A program made the translations under genes and the position numbers. A stretch of 64,000 bases of DNA from Bacillus sp. N1-1 (lineage in GTDB: Bacteria > Bacillota > Bacilli > Bacillales > Guptibacillaceae): positions 4,154,001 to 4,218,000 of the forward strand of contig NZ_CP046564.1 in NCBI RefSeq assembly GCF_009818105.1, given 5' to 3'. Numbering within the stretch: the stretch's first letter is position 1; the number at the start of each line of letters is the position of its first letter. The notes beneath the pieces are model-generated. The model did no database searches, was not told the DNA's origin, and saw only the letters and a program-made list of their open reading frames with translations. Below, in pieces: positions 25,455-35,700 of this stretch.

Positions 25455-28211
25455 TTATTTCTGATATAAGCGCTGTTCGACTTTCTCATTTATTGCTGAG
25501 GGGCCACCTAACAAGTTAAAGTCCGTCACATTTTTTATCGCTTCTACCGTTTCTGGAGGAAGCTCATCTGACTTCACTAACAAAAGTGGTGCACCTTCTT
25601 TTGCCGCGAGAACAGATCCTGCCAGGGCATCGGCAAAGCCAAAACCAGTGGCCAAATAAGCGGTTTTTGCGCCTGGATAAAAAGCGGTTTTCACTTTAGC
25701 AGCCGTTGCAAAACGATTATCTCCCGCGATCCGATTTGGTGATGGTAGATTACTATAAACCTTCTGCGTAATGACACTTTCGCCACCAATCACAATCGTC
25801 TCTTCAATGTTTTTCAATGCGAGCTTTGTTGCTGACGGAATTGTATCTTTGTTTACTAATAAAATCGGAAAGCCTTGTTGCGCGGCATAAGGAGCGATTG
25901 CAAGGGCATCTGGAAAATTAAGACCATACGCAATAATCGCTTTTTCAGGATCTCCTCCCATGCGCTTCGCAATTTTCGCGGAAGTGTCATAGCGATTTTC
26001 TCCACTAATCCGCTCGACTTCTAAGCCAAGTGCCTTAATTGCCTTTTCTGTGGTAGGTGAAATCGCATTTTCTCCGCCAAGAATAATTGCTTTCTTCGCT
26101 TTAAGTCGCGCAATTTCTTTTTTGGTCTCGGTTGGAAGCTCATTCGTTTTCGAAAGCAGAATCGGTGCTTTTAACTGATACGCAAGCGGTGCGCCAGAAA
26201 GTGCGTCTGGAAAATCGAGACCTCTTGCGATGACAACCGTTTCCGCTTGATCATATGTTCTTGCACTTACATTCGCTGCTGTTTCAAAGCGATTCAGCCC
26301 TTCAATTCGTTCCACGGTGTTCGCTGACGTACTAACATTTAATTTCGGTCCATTGGACGTCGCGTAGCCTTTTTTGTCAACGGCTTCTACTTTAAAATCG
26401 TACGCCTTATCGGTCGCAAGCCCTTGAACCGTTAGCTTTCGCATCGATCCATCGACTTCTTTTAGTACGCTACCATTTTTATAAACCACATAGGAAGCAA
26501 CCCCCGAATCATCGATGGCTTCCGACCAGTTTAACGTGAGACGATCATTTTTAATCATGGTCGCTGTCAGTTCTGCGTTCTTAGACCATAATGGCGGCTG
26601 TTGATCTTCGCCCTGTGGTACTTTAACAGAGACCGTCATTGCATCACTTGATGGATCAAGAACGGTAACTGAAACACCTGAGCTTGCTCCTGAATACACT
26701 TTACTCGTTGGAGCTGTTGAGCTATTAAAGCGATCATAACCGTTTCCGCTAAAATAATGGTCGTAATACAGTCGAAAAACTTGCTGCTGATCGAGTTCTG
26801 GATAACCAAGCCTGCTTTCGTTGGCCTCTTCGATATCGACCGCTTTATGTGCTTCATTATTGTTATTTTGACGATTCTTAAACTGCTGTTCATCAATATG
26901 CCAGATGGCAACCCCTGGCGCTGCTACTTCATCGGCTAACCCGATATCAAAACCAGTAAACTGACGATTTTCAATTAAAAAGTACTCTGATGGATCAGTC
27001 GTCTTCAATTTCAGCACAGACGGCTGTTCTGCTTTAAAACTCGTCACCTCGTATGCCCCATTATTTTGTACGTCGATAGGTCGAACAAAGCCAAGCACCA
27101 TTTTTGACCAAGGATCAAGATGCGTTGGATAAGTTCCTTGATCCTCACCGTTATGGGTCGTCCAAGAACCGCTTGCCATTAAACTATGAATGCCTACGCC
27201 CTGTGACGATCCATCCGTATCATATAAATCTGGTAAACCGAGGTCATGCCCCATTTCATGTGCAATGATGCCCACCGTGGCCATGTGTCCACCATGTTTT
27301 TCCCCAAACATCGTATAGCTGCCACCTGTTTGATATGAGCCAACTTTTACTCCATCAAGCAGCGGTGCTTCGCTTTCATACAAGCTAGACATATGACCCC
27401 AAACTACTTTTCCTGTATCGCCATAGCTCGCTTCGCCACCAGCAACGATCGTGACAATATGTAATTCTTCTGAAGAAAGGGAGCCGTCTTTGTTTTGATC
27501 AAATTGCGCATAATTCACTTTTGCATTTGATGCCTTTAACGCTTCTTTCACGATTTGTGAATAGGTACTATCAGAATTATTCGCCGTCTCAGGGCGAGGA
27601 TGTGCTTTTGGAAGCGTCACTTTTACAATGCCATCATTAGAGCCACTCGCATCTGTTGCCCCTTTGAATCCTAACTTGCCTTTTGAAACTTCCTCATAGT
27701 AATGATTCAGCGTACTTCCTTCCATCCCAAAGAAACGATTGCGCCACTCTGCATCTGAATAGGCAATTTTCGCATCGGTATATTCCACTAATAAAACAAG
27801 CGTATTTTCCTGCTTCCCTGCACTCAATAAATCTACTTGTTCTTCTGGATTCGGAATCTCTTTTTGCTTCATACCTTCTTTCGGTTGAAGTAATCGTACT
27901 TCTTCAAGCTCTGCTGCATCAGATGGTTTATCATCTATCCCATATTTAGCATTGGTTACTTGTAAACTCTGACCTACTATTTGAGCGTAATACCAATAGT
28001 GATCCGCTCCCATTTTTATCACAGCTTCATCACCTGTTGTCCACCAGCTCAGGTTTTCACTACCGCTTAGTGAAGCTTGAAAGGCTTCCCCAGATGGCTG
28101 AACAAGCTCCTGCTTTTCTTCTAGCGCAGGCATAGCGTTCGCCTCATTCACCCCAAAAATCATAAATAGACTACATAGCAGTAATCCAATCCCATAGATG
28201 CTTCTTTTCAT
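25455..28211 (-). CDS. M6-family secreted metalloprotease with FN3 and three CWB2 repeats
   Basis: 918 aa. A signal peptide ends near NANA (about residue 26) and a propeptide-like region reaches about 125. The M6 (immune inhibitor A-like) catalytic domain has the zinc motif HEMGHDLGLPD near residue 318, preceded by an EF-hand-like calcium loop (DQNKDGSLSSEE, about 237). An FN3-type domain lies near 540-630 (LTLNWSEAIDDSGVASYVVYKNGS). Three CWB2 repeats (RIEGLNRFETAANVS... to LLGGPSAINEKV) fill the last about 285 residues. It is probably a wall-attached protease that digests extracellular protein. GGGGGA precedes the ATG; own terminator. Confidence 0.9.
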   Translation of the reverse strand: MKRSIYGIGLLLCSLFMIFGVNEANAMPALEEKQELVQPSGEAFQASLSGSENLSWWTTGDEAVIKMGADHYWYYAQIVGQSLQVTNAKYGIDDKPSDAAELEEVRLLQPKEGMKQKEIPNPEEQVDLLSAGKQENTLVLLVEYTDAKIAYSDAEWRNRFFGMEGSTLNHYYEEVSKGKLGFKGATDASGSNDGIVKVTLPKAHPRPETANNSDSTYSQIVKEALKASNAKVNYAQFDQNKDGSLSSEELHIVTIVAGGEASYGDTGKVVWGHMSSLYESEAPLLDGVKVGSYQTGGSYTMFGEKHGGHMATVGIIAHEMGHDLGLPDLYDTDGSSQGVGIHSLMASGSWTTHNGEDQGTYPTHLDPWSKMVLGFVRPIDVQNNGAYEVTSFKAEQPSVLKLKTTDPSEYFLIENRQFTGFDIGLADEVAAPGVAIWHIDEQQFKNRQNNNNEAHKAVDIEEANESRLGYPELDQQQVFRLYYDHYFSGNGYDRFNSSTAPTSKVYSGASSGVSVTVLDPSSDAMTVSVKVPQGEDQQPPLWSKNAELTATMIKNDRLTLNWSEAIDDSGVASYVVYKNGSVLKEVDGSMRKLTVQGLATDKAYDFKVEAVDKKGYATSNGPKLNVSTSANTVERIEGLNRFETAANVSARTYDQAETVVIARGLDFPDALSGAPLAYQLKAPILLSKTNELPTETKKEIARLKAKKAIILGGENAISPTTEKAIKALGLEVERISGENRYDTSAKIAKRMGGDPEKAIIAYGLNFPDALAIAPYAAQQGFPILLVNKDTIPSATKLALKNIEETIVIGGESVITQKVYSNLPSPNRIAGDNRFATAAKVKTAFYPGAKTAYLATGFGFADALAGSVLAAKEGAPLLLVKSDELPPETVEAIKNVTDFNLLGGPSAINEKVEQRLYQK

Positions 28212-28316
28212 TATCTTCCCCCTAAACTTGTCGAGCGAACTTCACTACCACTTATACTCTACAAGTCTATCACTAGCGAGTTAAAATTTGCCATAATTCT
28301 GTATGTTTTTTCATGT

Positions 28317-28350
28317 AAAAGGGACCAGCTTTGAAGCTGCCCCCTTTTTT
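28317..28350 (-). terminator. Terminator of the SGNH-CWB2 gene
   Basis: AAAAGGG...AGCT and AGCT...CCCTTTTTT form a hairpin with an ACC/GCC internal mismatch. It lies 2 bp past the stop; T-rich on both strands. Confidence 0.75.
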
Positions 28351-28352
28351 AA

Positions 28353-29975
28353 CTATTCAACTCCGATTAGCTGTCTCTCAATTAATGGGCTAACGGCTTT
28401 CGGCCCTCCTAGAATGGTAAAATGATAGATTCCTAGCTTCTCTTTAGCTTCAACTACCGAATCCTGCATCTTATTTGGATCTACGAGAAGAAAGCTACTG
28501 TCTCTCTTAGCCGCCAAAACGCTTCCAGTTAGGGCGTCCGCAAATTCAAGACCCGTGGATACTAACGCTTTATGAGATGGATTTAGTTCCATTGCAATGA
28601 TTGACGCGGTTTCATAACGATCTGCTCCGCCGTATCGCTTTGCTTTTGGGAGCTTGTTAAAGAGATCTTCAGATAGAACAGCCGTACCACCAACAGCAAT
28701 GCTTTCCGGATAGCGTTCTAACATTGTCGCCGTATCATCTGGGAGCTCGTCTTGTTTTGCGAGCAGAATCGGATACGTATTTTCCGCCGCATAAGAAGCG
28801 ATAGCCAGGGCATCAGGAAATTTCATTCCGTTCGCAATAACAGCTTTATTTGAGTGTGGGAGGGTCGCGGCAATCATCGCAGCCGTTTCATAGCGATCTG
28901 CCCCAGCAATCCGTTCGACAGGAATACCCATCTCTTCTAATGCATCTTCAACATCTTTGGAAAGAGCCTTCTCTCCTCCAAGTAGAATTGCAAATTCTGG
29001 ATCAAGACGCTCAACCTCATCCTTCACGATTTGATCAAGTGCGTTCGTGTGCGTTAATAAAATCGGTGAGTCCAAGTCATAAGCAAGTGGCGCACCAGCT
29101 AAGGCGTCTGGAAAATCATCGCCTCGTGCGATAACGACTCCCTGCGCATGTTCCGCCCAGCCTACCTGAGAGATTTCCACTGCTGTTTCATACCGATTGG
29201 CACCAGCAATCCGCGTCACGTTTGTCGGTAAATTTAGTTTAACTTGTTTCCAAAATTCATCTGCAATCGCCATATAGCCTGCTGGCGACGGATGTACATT
29301 TTTAGGATTTGGCAAATAAGTCAGTGAATCAGTCGAAATGGTATCATAGGTCGGAACATAGTGACTGTTTGAATCGGTTGCAATTTGTTTGATGATGCTA
29401 TTTACTGTTTTCATAATCTCTACAAGAGGACGCTGCTGAGCTTCAGGGAAAGCGTAAAAACCGTTGTAATACCCCATTAAATAAATTTCAGCCGAAGGAT
29501 TAACACTTCGGATAATCGACATAATGGAGACATAATTTTCCGAGAGCTCAGTGATGATCTTCTTTACTTCTTCAGGATCTTGTAATCGCTCGGGTTCCTT
29601 ACTGAGCACTTGAAGAAAATCATTGGCTCCGATCGTAATTGTGATCATATCCTTCGAGGCGATTTTGATTTGCATATCACGATCCATCAGAGCATTAAGC
29701 ATATCCTGAGATGTCGCACCTGGTATTGCATAAGGTTTTTCATAGCTTCCTAACAGATCGACACGTTGGAGATCTTGAGCTATGTAGTCAGTATAACTTA
29801 ATCCGATCGTATTATCTGATAACACACCAGCAGCCAATGAATCGCCTAACGCAGCATAATGCACCGCATTTTTTTCTTCATCGACGCTTGCAATAGCGAA
29901 CGCTTGAGACGGCATGAGCATCGTGATTACGAGAATGACCAGCAACAGTGGACTTAGCTTACCGAATCTCTTCAA
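28353..29975 (-). CDS. SGNH/GDSL-type esterase with three CWB2 repeats
   Basis: 540 aa with a TTG start at 29975 (GGGAGGG 8 nt upstream). A signal peptide covers residues 1-28. The SGNH hydrolase domain is about 38-255: block I YAALGDSLAAG with the catalytic Ser, the block III Asn in ITIGANDFL, and block V NVHPSPAGYMAIADEF with the catalytic His (the usual Asp three residues before it is Asn/Lys-like here: PNPKNVH). Three CWB2 repeats follow from about 258. It probably cleaves acyl esters on wall polymers, lipids or polysaccharides at the surface; substrate unknown. It stands alone with its own terminator. Confidence 0.85.
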   Translation of the reverse strand: MKRFGKLSPLLLVILVITMLMPSQAFAIASVDEEKNAVHYAALGDSLAAGVLSDNTIGLSYTDYIAQDLQRVDLLGSYEKPYAIPGATSQDMLNALMDRDMQIKIASKDMITITIGANDFLQVLSKEPERLQDPEEVKKIITELSENYVSIMSIIRSVNPSAEIYLMGYYNGFYAFPEAQQRPLVEIMKTVNSIIKQIATDSNSHYVPTYDTISTDSLTYLPNPKNVHPSPAGYMAIADEFWKQVKLNLPTNVTRIAGANRYETAVEISQVGWAEHAQGVVIARGDDFPDALAGAPLAYDLDSPILLTHTNALDQIVKDEVERLDPEFAILLGGEKALSKDVEDALEEMGIPVERIAGADRYETAAMIAATLPHSNKAVIANGMKFPDALAIASYAAENTYPILLAKQDELPDDTATMLERYPESIAVGGTAVLSEDLFNKLPKAKRYGGADRYETASIIAMELNPSHKALVSTGLEFADALTGSVLAAKRDSSFLLVDPNKMQDSVVEAKEKLGIYHFTILGGPKAVSPLIERQLIGVE

Positions 29976-30075
29976 TCAGAACCCTCCCTAAAACACATTC
30001 GTTATAACGAATGATTACTTAAAGTATACATTTAGCTTTCCATGTTCCAATCCCTGCCTATACAAAAAATAAATA

Positions 30076-30116
30076 TAAAAAAGCGCAAGGGAGCGTATCA
30101 GTGCCCCTGCGCTTTC
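30076..30116 (-). terminator. Terminator of the 5'-nucleotidase-CWB2 gene
   Basis: AAAGCGCAAGGG pairs with CCCCTGCGCTTT with minor mismatches. An A-rich tract on the plus strand gives a U-run for minus-strand transcripts. It begins 12 bp past the stop. Confidence 0.75.
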
Positions 30117-30127
30117 ATTGTGGTTGA

Positions 30128-32575
30128 TTATTTTTTAAGTTCGTCTACGATTTCTTTGCTAACTGCATTCTCGCCACCAAGAACATTAAAATCATATGAT
30201 TCCATATCCTTGATTGCTTCTGCTGTTTCTTTAGGAAGCATATCTGGTTTTACAAGAAGCATCGCTGCATTTTGCTTCGCTGCAAGAACAGAGCCTGAAA
30301 GAGCATCCGCAAAGTTCATGCCTGTTGAAACGTAAACGCGTGCGGAAGGATTTAAGTTTGTTGCGATATCAGCAGCAGTACCGAAACGGTTGTCTCCAGC
30401 ATAGCGGTCTTCCGCATGTAACTTCGTATCTAGCTTACCGTTAACAGCCGTTTCGCCACCAACGATAATCGATCCATCAATGCCTTTGAGTGCGTTGCTT
30501 GTTGCTGATGGAACTTCGTCCGCTTCTGTTAAAAGAATTGGATAACCCTTCTGTGCTGCGTATGGCGCAATCGCAAGAGCATCAGGGAAGTTCATGCCGT
30601 TTGCCACAATTGCCTTGTCTGGTGAGCCACCAAGACGTGCAGCAATGTTTGCAGCTGTATCGAAACGGTTGTCACCTGCAATACGCTCAACGTCGATGCC
30701 CAATCCTTCAAGTTGGAACTTCACATAGTTGCTAACTGCACTTGTCCCACCAAGAATAATGACATCTTTTGCCCCAAGACGTGCAATTTCTTCTTTCGCC
30801 ATCTTGTTCAGTGATCCACTTTCTGTTAAAAGAATTGGCGCATCATATTTATAAGCAAGTGGTGCTCCTGCTAGTGCATCCGGGAAAGAATCACCGCGTG
30901 CGAGAACAACGGTATCAGCAGACTCCCAACCTTGTTGTGAAATCTTTACTGAGGTTTCGTAGCGTGTTTCACCTTCGATACGCTCTGCGTCAGCTTCAAC
31001 GATACGTGCTTCGTCTTTCGCTTTCACCGTTCCAATTTCATCCAGATATTCTGTAAATACTTCAAAGTCTACGAAGAAAAGTTCTTCCATACGACCGTCA
31101 GCTGCAGCTTCACCCATTGCATCATAGCCATCGCCACCTTGTGCAATATATGCGTTTGTTGCAACAGTGTACATCGCTTCTGGATCAATGTCTTCGTAAC
31201 CATTCTCAGTTTTCACATTTACATCGAGAATTCGCTCTCCAGAAGGAAGATCTTTGTCAAAAGAATATTGAAGTCCTGATACTTGAGCGAAGCGCCCCTG
31301 TTCCGATTCAACCGCACTGACACCGTGTTCTAAAGAAGCGATAATTTCAGCACCTGTCATATCAAGTGTGACGAGATTATTACCAAATGGCATTGTTGTT
31401 AACACTTCACCTAATGTGATTGGTCCTTCGTCGATTGATTCACGGATTCCTCCGCCGTTCGTGATGGCGATCGTTGCATCTGTGTATTGTTGGGCTTTGA
31501 ATAGCATTCCGTCCGTAATTAAGTTTCCTAGATTTGTTTCGCCTGTTCTAACTGATCCACGTTTACCGTTAAGATAAACTTCTGAGTTTCCGACAACTTC
31601 TTTTTCGATTTCTTCAAGTGGTTTTTTCAACTCATCAAAAAGATTCTGTGCCTCAGTATCCGCTTCAAAGCTACCATCTGAACTAAGGTCAAGGAGTTCA
31701 TTGTCCCATTCTGTTAAAACACCTTCTTCATTGAACGTCACTTCCAGATCACCTAAATATTTGCTATATTCATTGGCTTGTACAACAAGTGTTGGGTCTT
31801 CAAATGTGTCTACAACCACAGCCTCTTCGATTTTCGTATGGCTATGTCCACCAACGACAACATCAATGCCTTCCACCGTTTTAGCAAGCTCAACTTCAAC
31901 CGTTTTTCCAAGGTGAGTGAGGGCTACGATTTTGTTTACACCTTTATCCTGGAACATTTTTACCATTTTCTCTGCTTGTTCCTGATGGTTTTGGAAAGAA
32001 ATTGTTTCACCAGGACTTGAGAGTTCATCTGTCGATTCAATTGTTAGACCGAATACCCCAACTTCTTCTCCGTTCACATCAAGAATAACGGCTGGATAGA
32101 TCGTGCCATCATCCCCTGTCATTGCCATTTCATTTTTGTAAAGGGGGCTAAGATAAGGATCCTGGCTATAATCGATGTTTGAACTTACGATTGGGAATTT
32201 TGTTTGCTTTACGAATTCAGAGAATGTTTTTGGGCCTTCATCGAATTCATGGTTACCTGGTACCATTGCATCGTATTTCATCATGTTCATAAATTGAACG
32301 TCAGCAAGACCTTTATATTTATTGAAAAAGAGTGTACCTGAGAAAACATCTCCAGCATCTAGTAGAATGGAATTTTCACGAGCAGCGCGAATTTCTTCCA
32401 CTGCCGTTAGTCTTCTTGGTGCATTATCAAGGTGCGCATGCGTATCGTTTGTATGCATAATTGTAAGATCAAAATCGCCCGCTGCCGCTTCTGCAGGTGA
32501 CGGTGAAGCTGCTGCAATCCCCATTGCTAGTGCAGCTGTTGATAGAACGCCGAAAAGAGGTTTTTTCATATTCAT
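30128..32575 (-). CDS. Cell-wall 5'-nucleotidase / cyclic phosphodiesterase with three CWB2 repeats
   Basis: 815 aa. A signal peptide ends near AEA (residue 31). The metallophosphatase domain (about 35-270) has metal-ligand motifs IMHTNDTHAH, DAGDVFSGT, VPGNHEFD, TH (ALTHLG) and GGHSHT in order. The 5'-nucleotidase C-terminal domain (about 330-500) has AITNGGGIRESI and AQGGDGYDAM. Three CWB2 repeats follow from about 530. It would dephosphorylate nucleotides outside the cell. It is next to the nuclease-CWB2 gene on the same strand, so the pair could turn extracellular nucleic acid into nucleosides and phosphate. Confidence 0.93.
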   Translation of the reverse strand: MNMKKPLFGVLSTAALAMGIAAASPSPAEAAAGDFDLTIMHTNDTHAHLDNAPRRLTAVEEIRAARENSILLDAGDVFSGTLFFNKYKGLADVQFMNMMKYDAMVPGNHEFDEGPKTFSEFVKQTKFPIVSSNIDYSQDPYLSPLYKNEMAMTGDDGTIYPAVILDVNGEEVGVFGLTIESTDELSSPGETISFQNHQEQAEKMVKMFQDKGVNKIVALTHLGKTVEVELAKTVEGIDVVVGGHSHTKIEEAVVVDTFEDPTLVVQANEYSKYLGDLEVTFNEEGVLTEWDNELLDLSSDGSFEADTEAQNLFDELKKPLEEIEKEVVGNSEVYLNGKRGSVRTGETNLGNLITDGMLFKAQQYTDATIAITNGGGIRESIDEGPITLGEVLTTMPFGNNLVTLDMTGAEIIASLEHGVSAVESEQGRFAQVSGLQYSFDKDLPSGERILDVNVKTENGYEDIDPEAMYTVATNAYIAQGGDGYDAMGEAAADGRMEELFFVDFEVFTEYLDEIGTVKAKDEARIVEADAERIEGETRYETSVKISQQGWESADTVVLARGDSFPDALAGAPLAYKYDAPILLTESGSLNKMAKEEIARLGAKDVIILGGTSAVSNYVKFQLEGLGIDVERIAGDNRFDTAANIAARLGGSPDKAIVANGMNFPDALAIAPYAAQKGYPILLTEADEVPSATSNALKGIDGSIIVGGETAVNGKLDTKLHAEDRYAGDNRFGTAADIATNLNPSARVYVSTGMNFADALSGSVLAAKQNAAMLLVKPDMLPKETAEAIKDMESYDFNVLGGENAVSKEIVDELKK

Positions 32576-32703
32576 GTACGTAATCCCTTCCCTTTCGAAT
32601 ACTCAATTTTTTGTCGGATGATCTCCGCGGTTTTCATTATATCCTAGATTAATAGGTTAATGGTCCCTTTTTACGCAATATTTCACAAATTCAAAACATT
32701 ACT

Positions 32704-32756
32704 TTTTCACTAGTTTTAGTGAAAAGGAGGAGGCGGAGATTTTCCGCCTTATCCTT
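32704..32756 (-). terminator. Double hairpin terminator of the nuclease-CWB2 gene
   Basis: Two adjacent inverted repeats: TTTTCACTA/TAGTGAAAA (32704-32725) and AAGGAGGAGGCGGA/TCCGCCTTATCCTT (32724-32756, two mismatches). On the minus strand the GC-rich one comes first after the stop and is followed by a stretch ending in TTTTTCAC. Confidence 0.65.
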
Positions 32757-32762
32757 ACATCT

Positions 32763-35700
32763 TTAGTTGTTTTTTAATTCTTCCATTACATTCTCGCTCA
32801 CGGCATTCGGACCACCAAGAATGTGGAAGTTATGAATGTCATTTTCGTCAATCGCATCTGAAATCTTTTCTGGAACCTCTTCCTTCTTCACAAGAAGAAT
32901 CGCTGCATCCTCTTTTGCTGCAAGGACAGAACCAGAAAGCGCATCGGCAAATTTTACACCAGTGGCTACAATCGCTGTATCTGCATCTGGAGTTAGAACG
33001 GTTGCGATAGCAGCTGACGTTTCATAGCGGTTTTCTCCACTAATTCGGACGGCATTTGAAAGGCTATCTTTGATTTTGTCATTGATTGTAGTTTCTCCGC
33101 CAACGACAATTTGCTCGTCTGTCGCGTTCAGAATTTTTTTCGATACGGCTGGAAGCTTATCGTCATCTGTTAGCACAATTGGGTAGCCATTTTTCGCCGC
33201 ATAAGACGCAACAGAAAGCGCATCTGGGAAGTTAAAGGCATTCGCCAAGATCGATTTTTCAGGCGTTCCGTCAAGCTTCGCTGCAATGTTCACAGCTGTT
33301 TCATAACGCGTTTCCCCTCCGATACGATCTACTTTCAGGCCAAGACCTTTTAGTTCATATTCCGTGTAAGAAGAAATTGCGGATGTTCCACCAAGAACGA
33401 TCGCTTTTTTCGCGCCAAGACGCTCAATTTCTTTCTTAACAGCTGCGTTTAGCCTGTTTTGTTCGGTTAAAAGGATTGGCGCATCGTATTTGTATGCAAG
33501 TGGTGCTCCTGCAAGGGCATCTGGGAACTCATCGCCTCTTGCAATCACGACGGTCTCTGCACTTTCCCAACCTTTTTTCGAAATTTCTACCGCTGTTTCA
33601 TAACGCGTTTCTCCTGAAGTACGGTCTACGCTGTTTTCCATTTGAATCTTCGCAAGAACCGGATCGTGGTCACTTGCACGTCCATCTGCTTCACTAAAAT
33701 CAGAGTTAATGTTAATGCTATCAATCATCGTACGTTTTGCTAGGTTGTTAGATACGAGAATATGATCGAGCACTTGCGCGTTACCTTGATAGTTGTACGT
33801 GTAACGTTGCTCTGTTGGAAGCTTATTGATCATGTTTGTTAGAACATCGCCTTCAAGCGTTTCGATTGGCTTTGAAAATTCAAAGTCATTCAAGTCACCT
33901 AGAACAACAACGTTGCCATCATCCATGTTCGTTACAACCTCATTTACGAAGTTGTTTACGATCGATGCTTGCTTGATGCGCTGTGCTTCACTTCCTAAAA
34001 CAACAGGATGATCCGCGCCAAATAGTGCGCCATCGCCACCTTTTGAGTTGAAGTGATTCGCTACAACGACCACTTTTTCACCGTTAAATTCAAACTCAGC
34101 TGCTAGTGGTTTACGAGAATCTTCAAATGCTTCATTAGTTGGATCAATGCGACCAGGATTAAGCGTTAGGCCGTTTTCATCCACGCTAACGGAAGACGTT
34201 GCATCGCCAGATTCCTTCTCAGGGAAATCAACGCGATCAGGATTATAGATGAAACCAACGCGAATATTTCCGCCCGGCTGACCGCCGTCCGTTTTATCGG
34301 TTGGTGCGATATCAGCAAACTTGTACGTTGGGCCGCCTGCTTCTTCAATCGCTTTAATGATCGCTTCGTAAGACTCGTTTGCCTTTGTCGTGCCATCATC
34401 TGTTGGACCGTTATTATCTTGTACTTCGATTAAGCCAACGATGTCTGGTGTCTTCATGTTCTTTACAATCGATTCAGCAATCTTGCCTGTTTTCTCTTCC
34501 CCAACACCCGGATAGTAGTTTTCGATGTTGTAAGAAGCAATCGTTAAATCACCTTTTGCTGATTCGATTGTCGTCACTTCACGCTCGGTATCCCCGTCAA
34601 TAACAGTAGGGAACGTTCCCGTTGGACGAATTTTAAAGTTGCTGTAGTCGTAACTCACGTTTCCTGTAACGGAACCGTCAAGTTGATCTCCAGTTGTTAC
34701 GTCAATATCAATGCCATCAACGTCAATGAGGAGACGTTCAGGGTTAGGATCGTCTTCAGAAAGAAGAAGTCCGTTCGCACGAGTGAACAGTTGATCTTCA
34801 CTTGCGTTTACGTAAACAGGAAGCTCATCGTATTTCACTGGACCTGTTACCGTTGCATCCGGAATCTCAATTAACATACCTTCAAGACTTTCGTAAAAGT
34901 CCAGTCCATCTGTTTTTGGATCAAATGTCTTCATTTCATCGTCTTCTACAATTTCAGTTGGAGGTGTGCGATCTTCTCCGATCACGATTGCCTTTGGCAA
35001 AGCGCTATCTGAAGAAACAACCGTTACGTTTGAAGCTGTAATTTGAGTTGTTAGAAGATCTTTTGCATCACTATAACCATCTTCTCTCCACTCTTTCACC
35101 TGACCGTCAACCTCTACTTTGTCACCTACATTAACGCCAGCGCCGCCGCTTTTGTAAACATAGATTCCTTCTGAAGTTGCGACGTTATCGTCAGGGTTTT
35201 CTTCTTGCATGTAAAACGCGCTATTGCCGGCTTTTGCTGTCACGATCCCAGCAATTTTTGTAACAGCTTTTCCTTCATACGGGGAAGTGTGACCTGCACC
35301 TTGAATATCGTGAATGCTAATGCCGTCAGCAGATTTTAGGACGGTGTAGTCGAATGTTGCTACTTCACTTGTTTTACCGTCTTTTGCTGCAACGGCTTTG
35401 ATTGTTGTATCTTCTGTTAGTTCAATTGGAGCTGTGTATGCTGTGCTTTCAGCTGTCGGTTCGCTACCGTCCATTGTGTAATGAACCGTTGCACCTTCTT
35501 CCGCTGTCGCAAGCTTGACCATCGCGCCTTCAAGAACAGATCCTGATGTAGGATTGGCTGTTACAGAGAAAGCTTTTTCGATGACGTCAGCTGCGCTACG
35601 TGGCACGAGTTTGTATTCGTTAAAGTTATAATCGATAACGCCTTTTAGGAGTTCATATGTTTTGCCTACTTCTAGTAGCGATTTGTCGACTGGTTTAATA

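Noticed and set aside
30490-35041. Many plus-strand frames opposite the nucleotidase and nuclease genes
   Set aside because: Shadows caused by the codon use of the long minus-strand genes; none has a start signal or a family motif.
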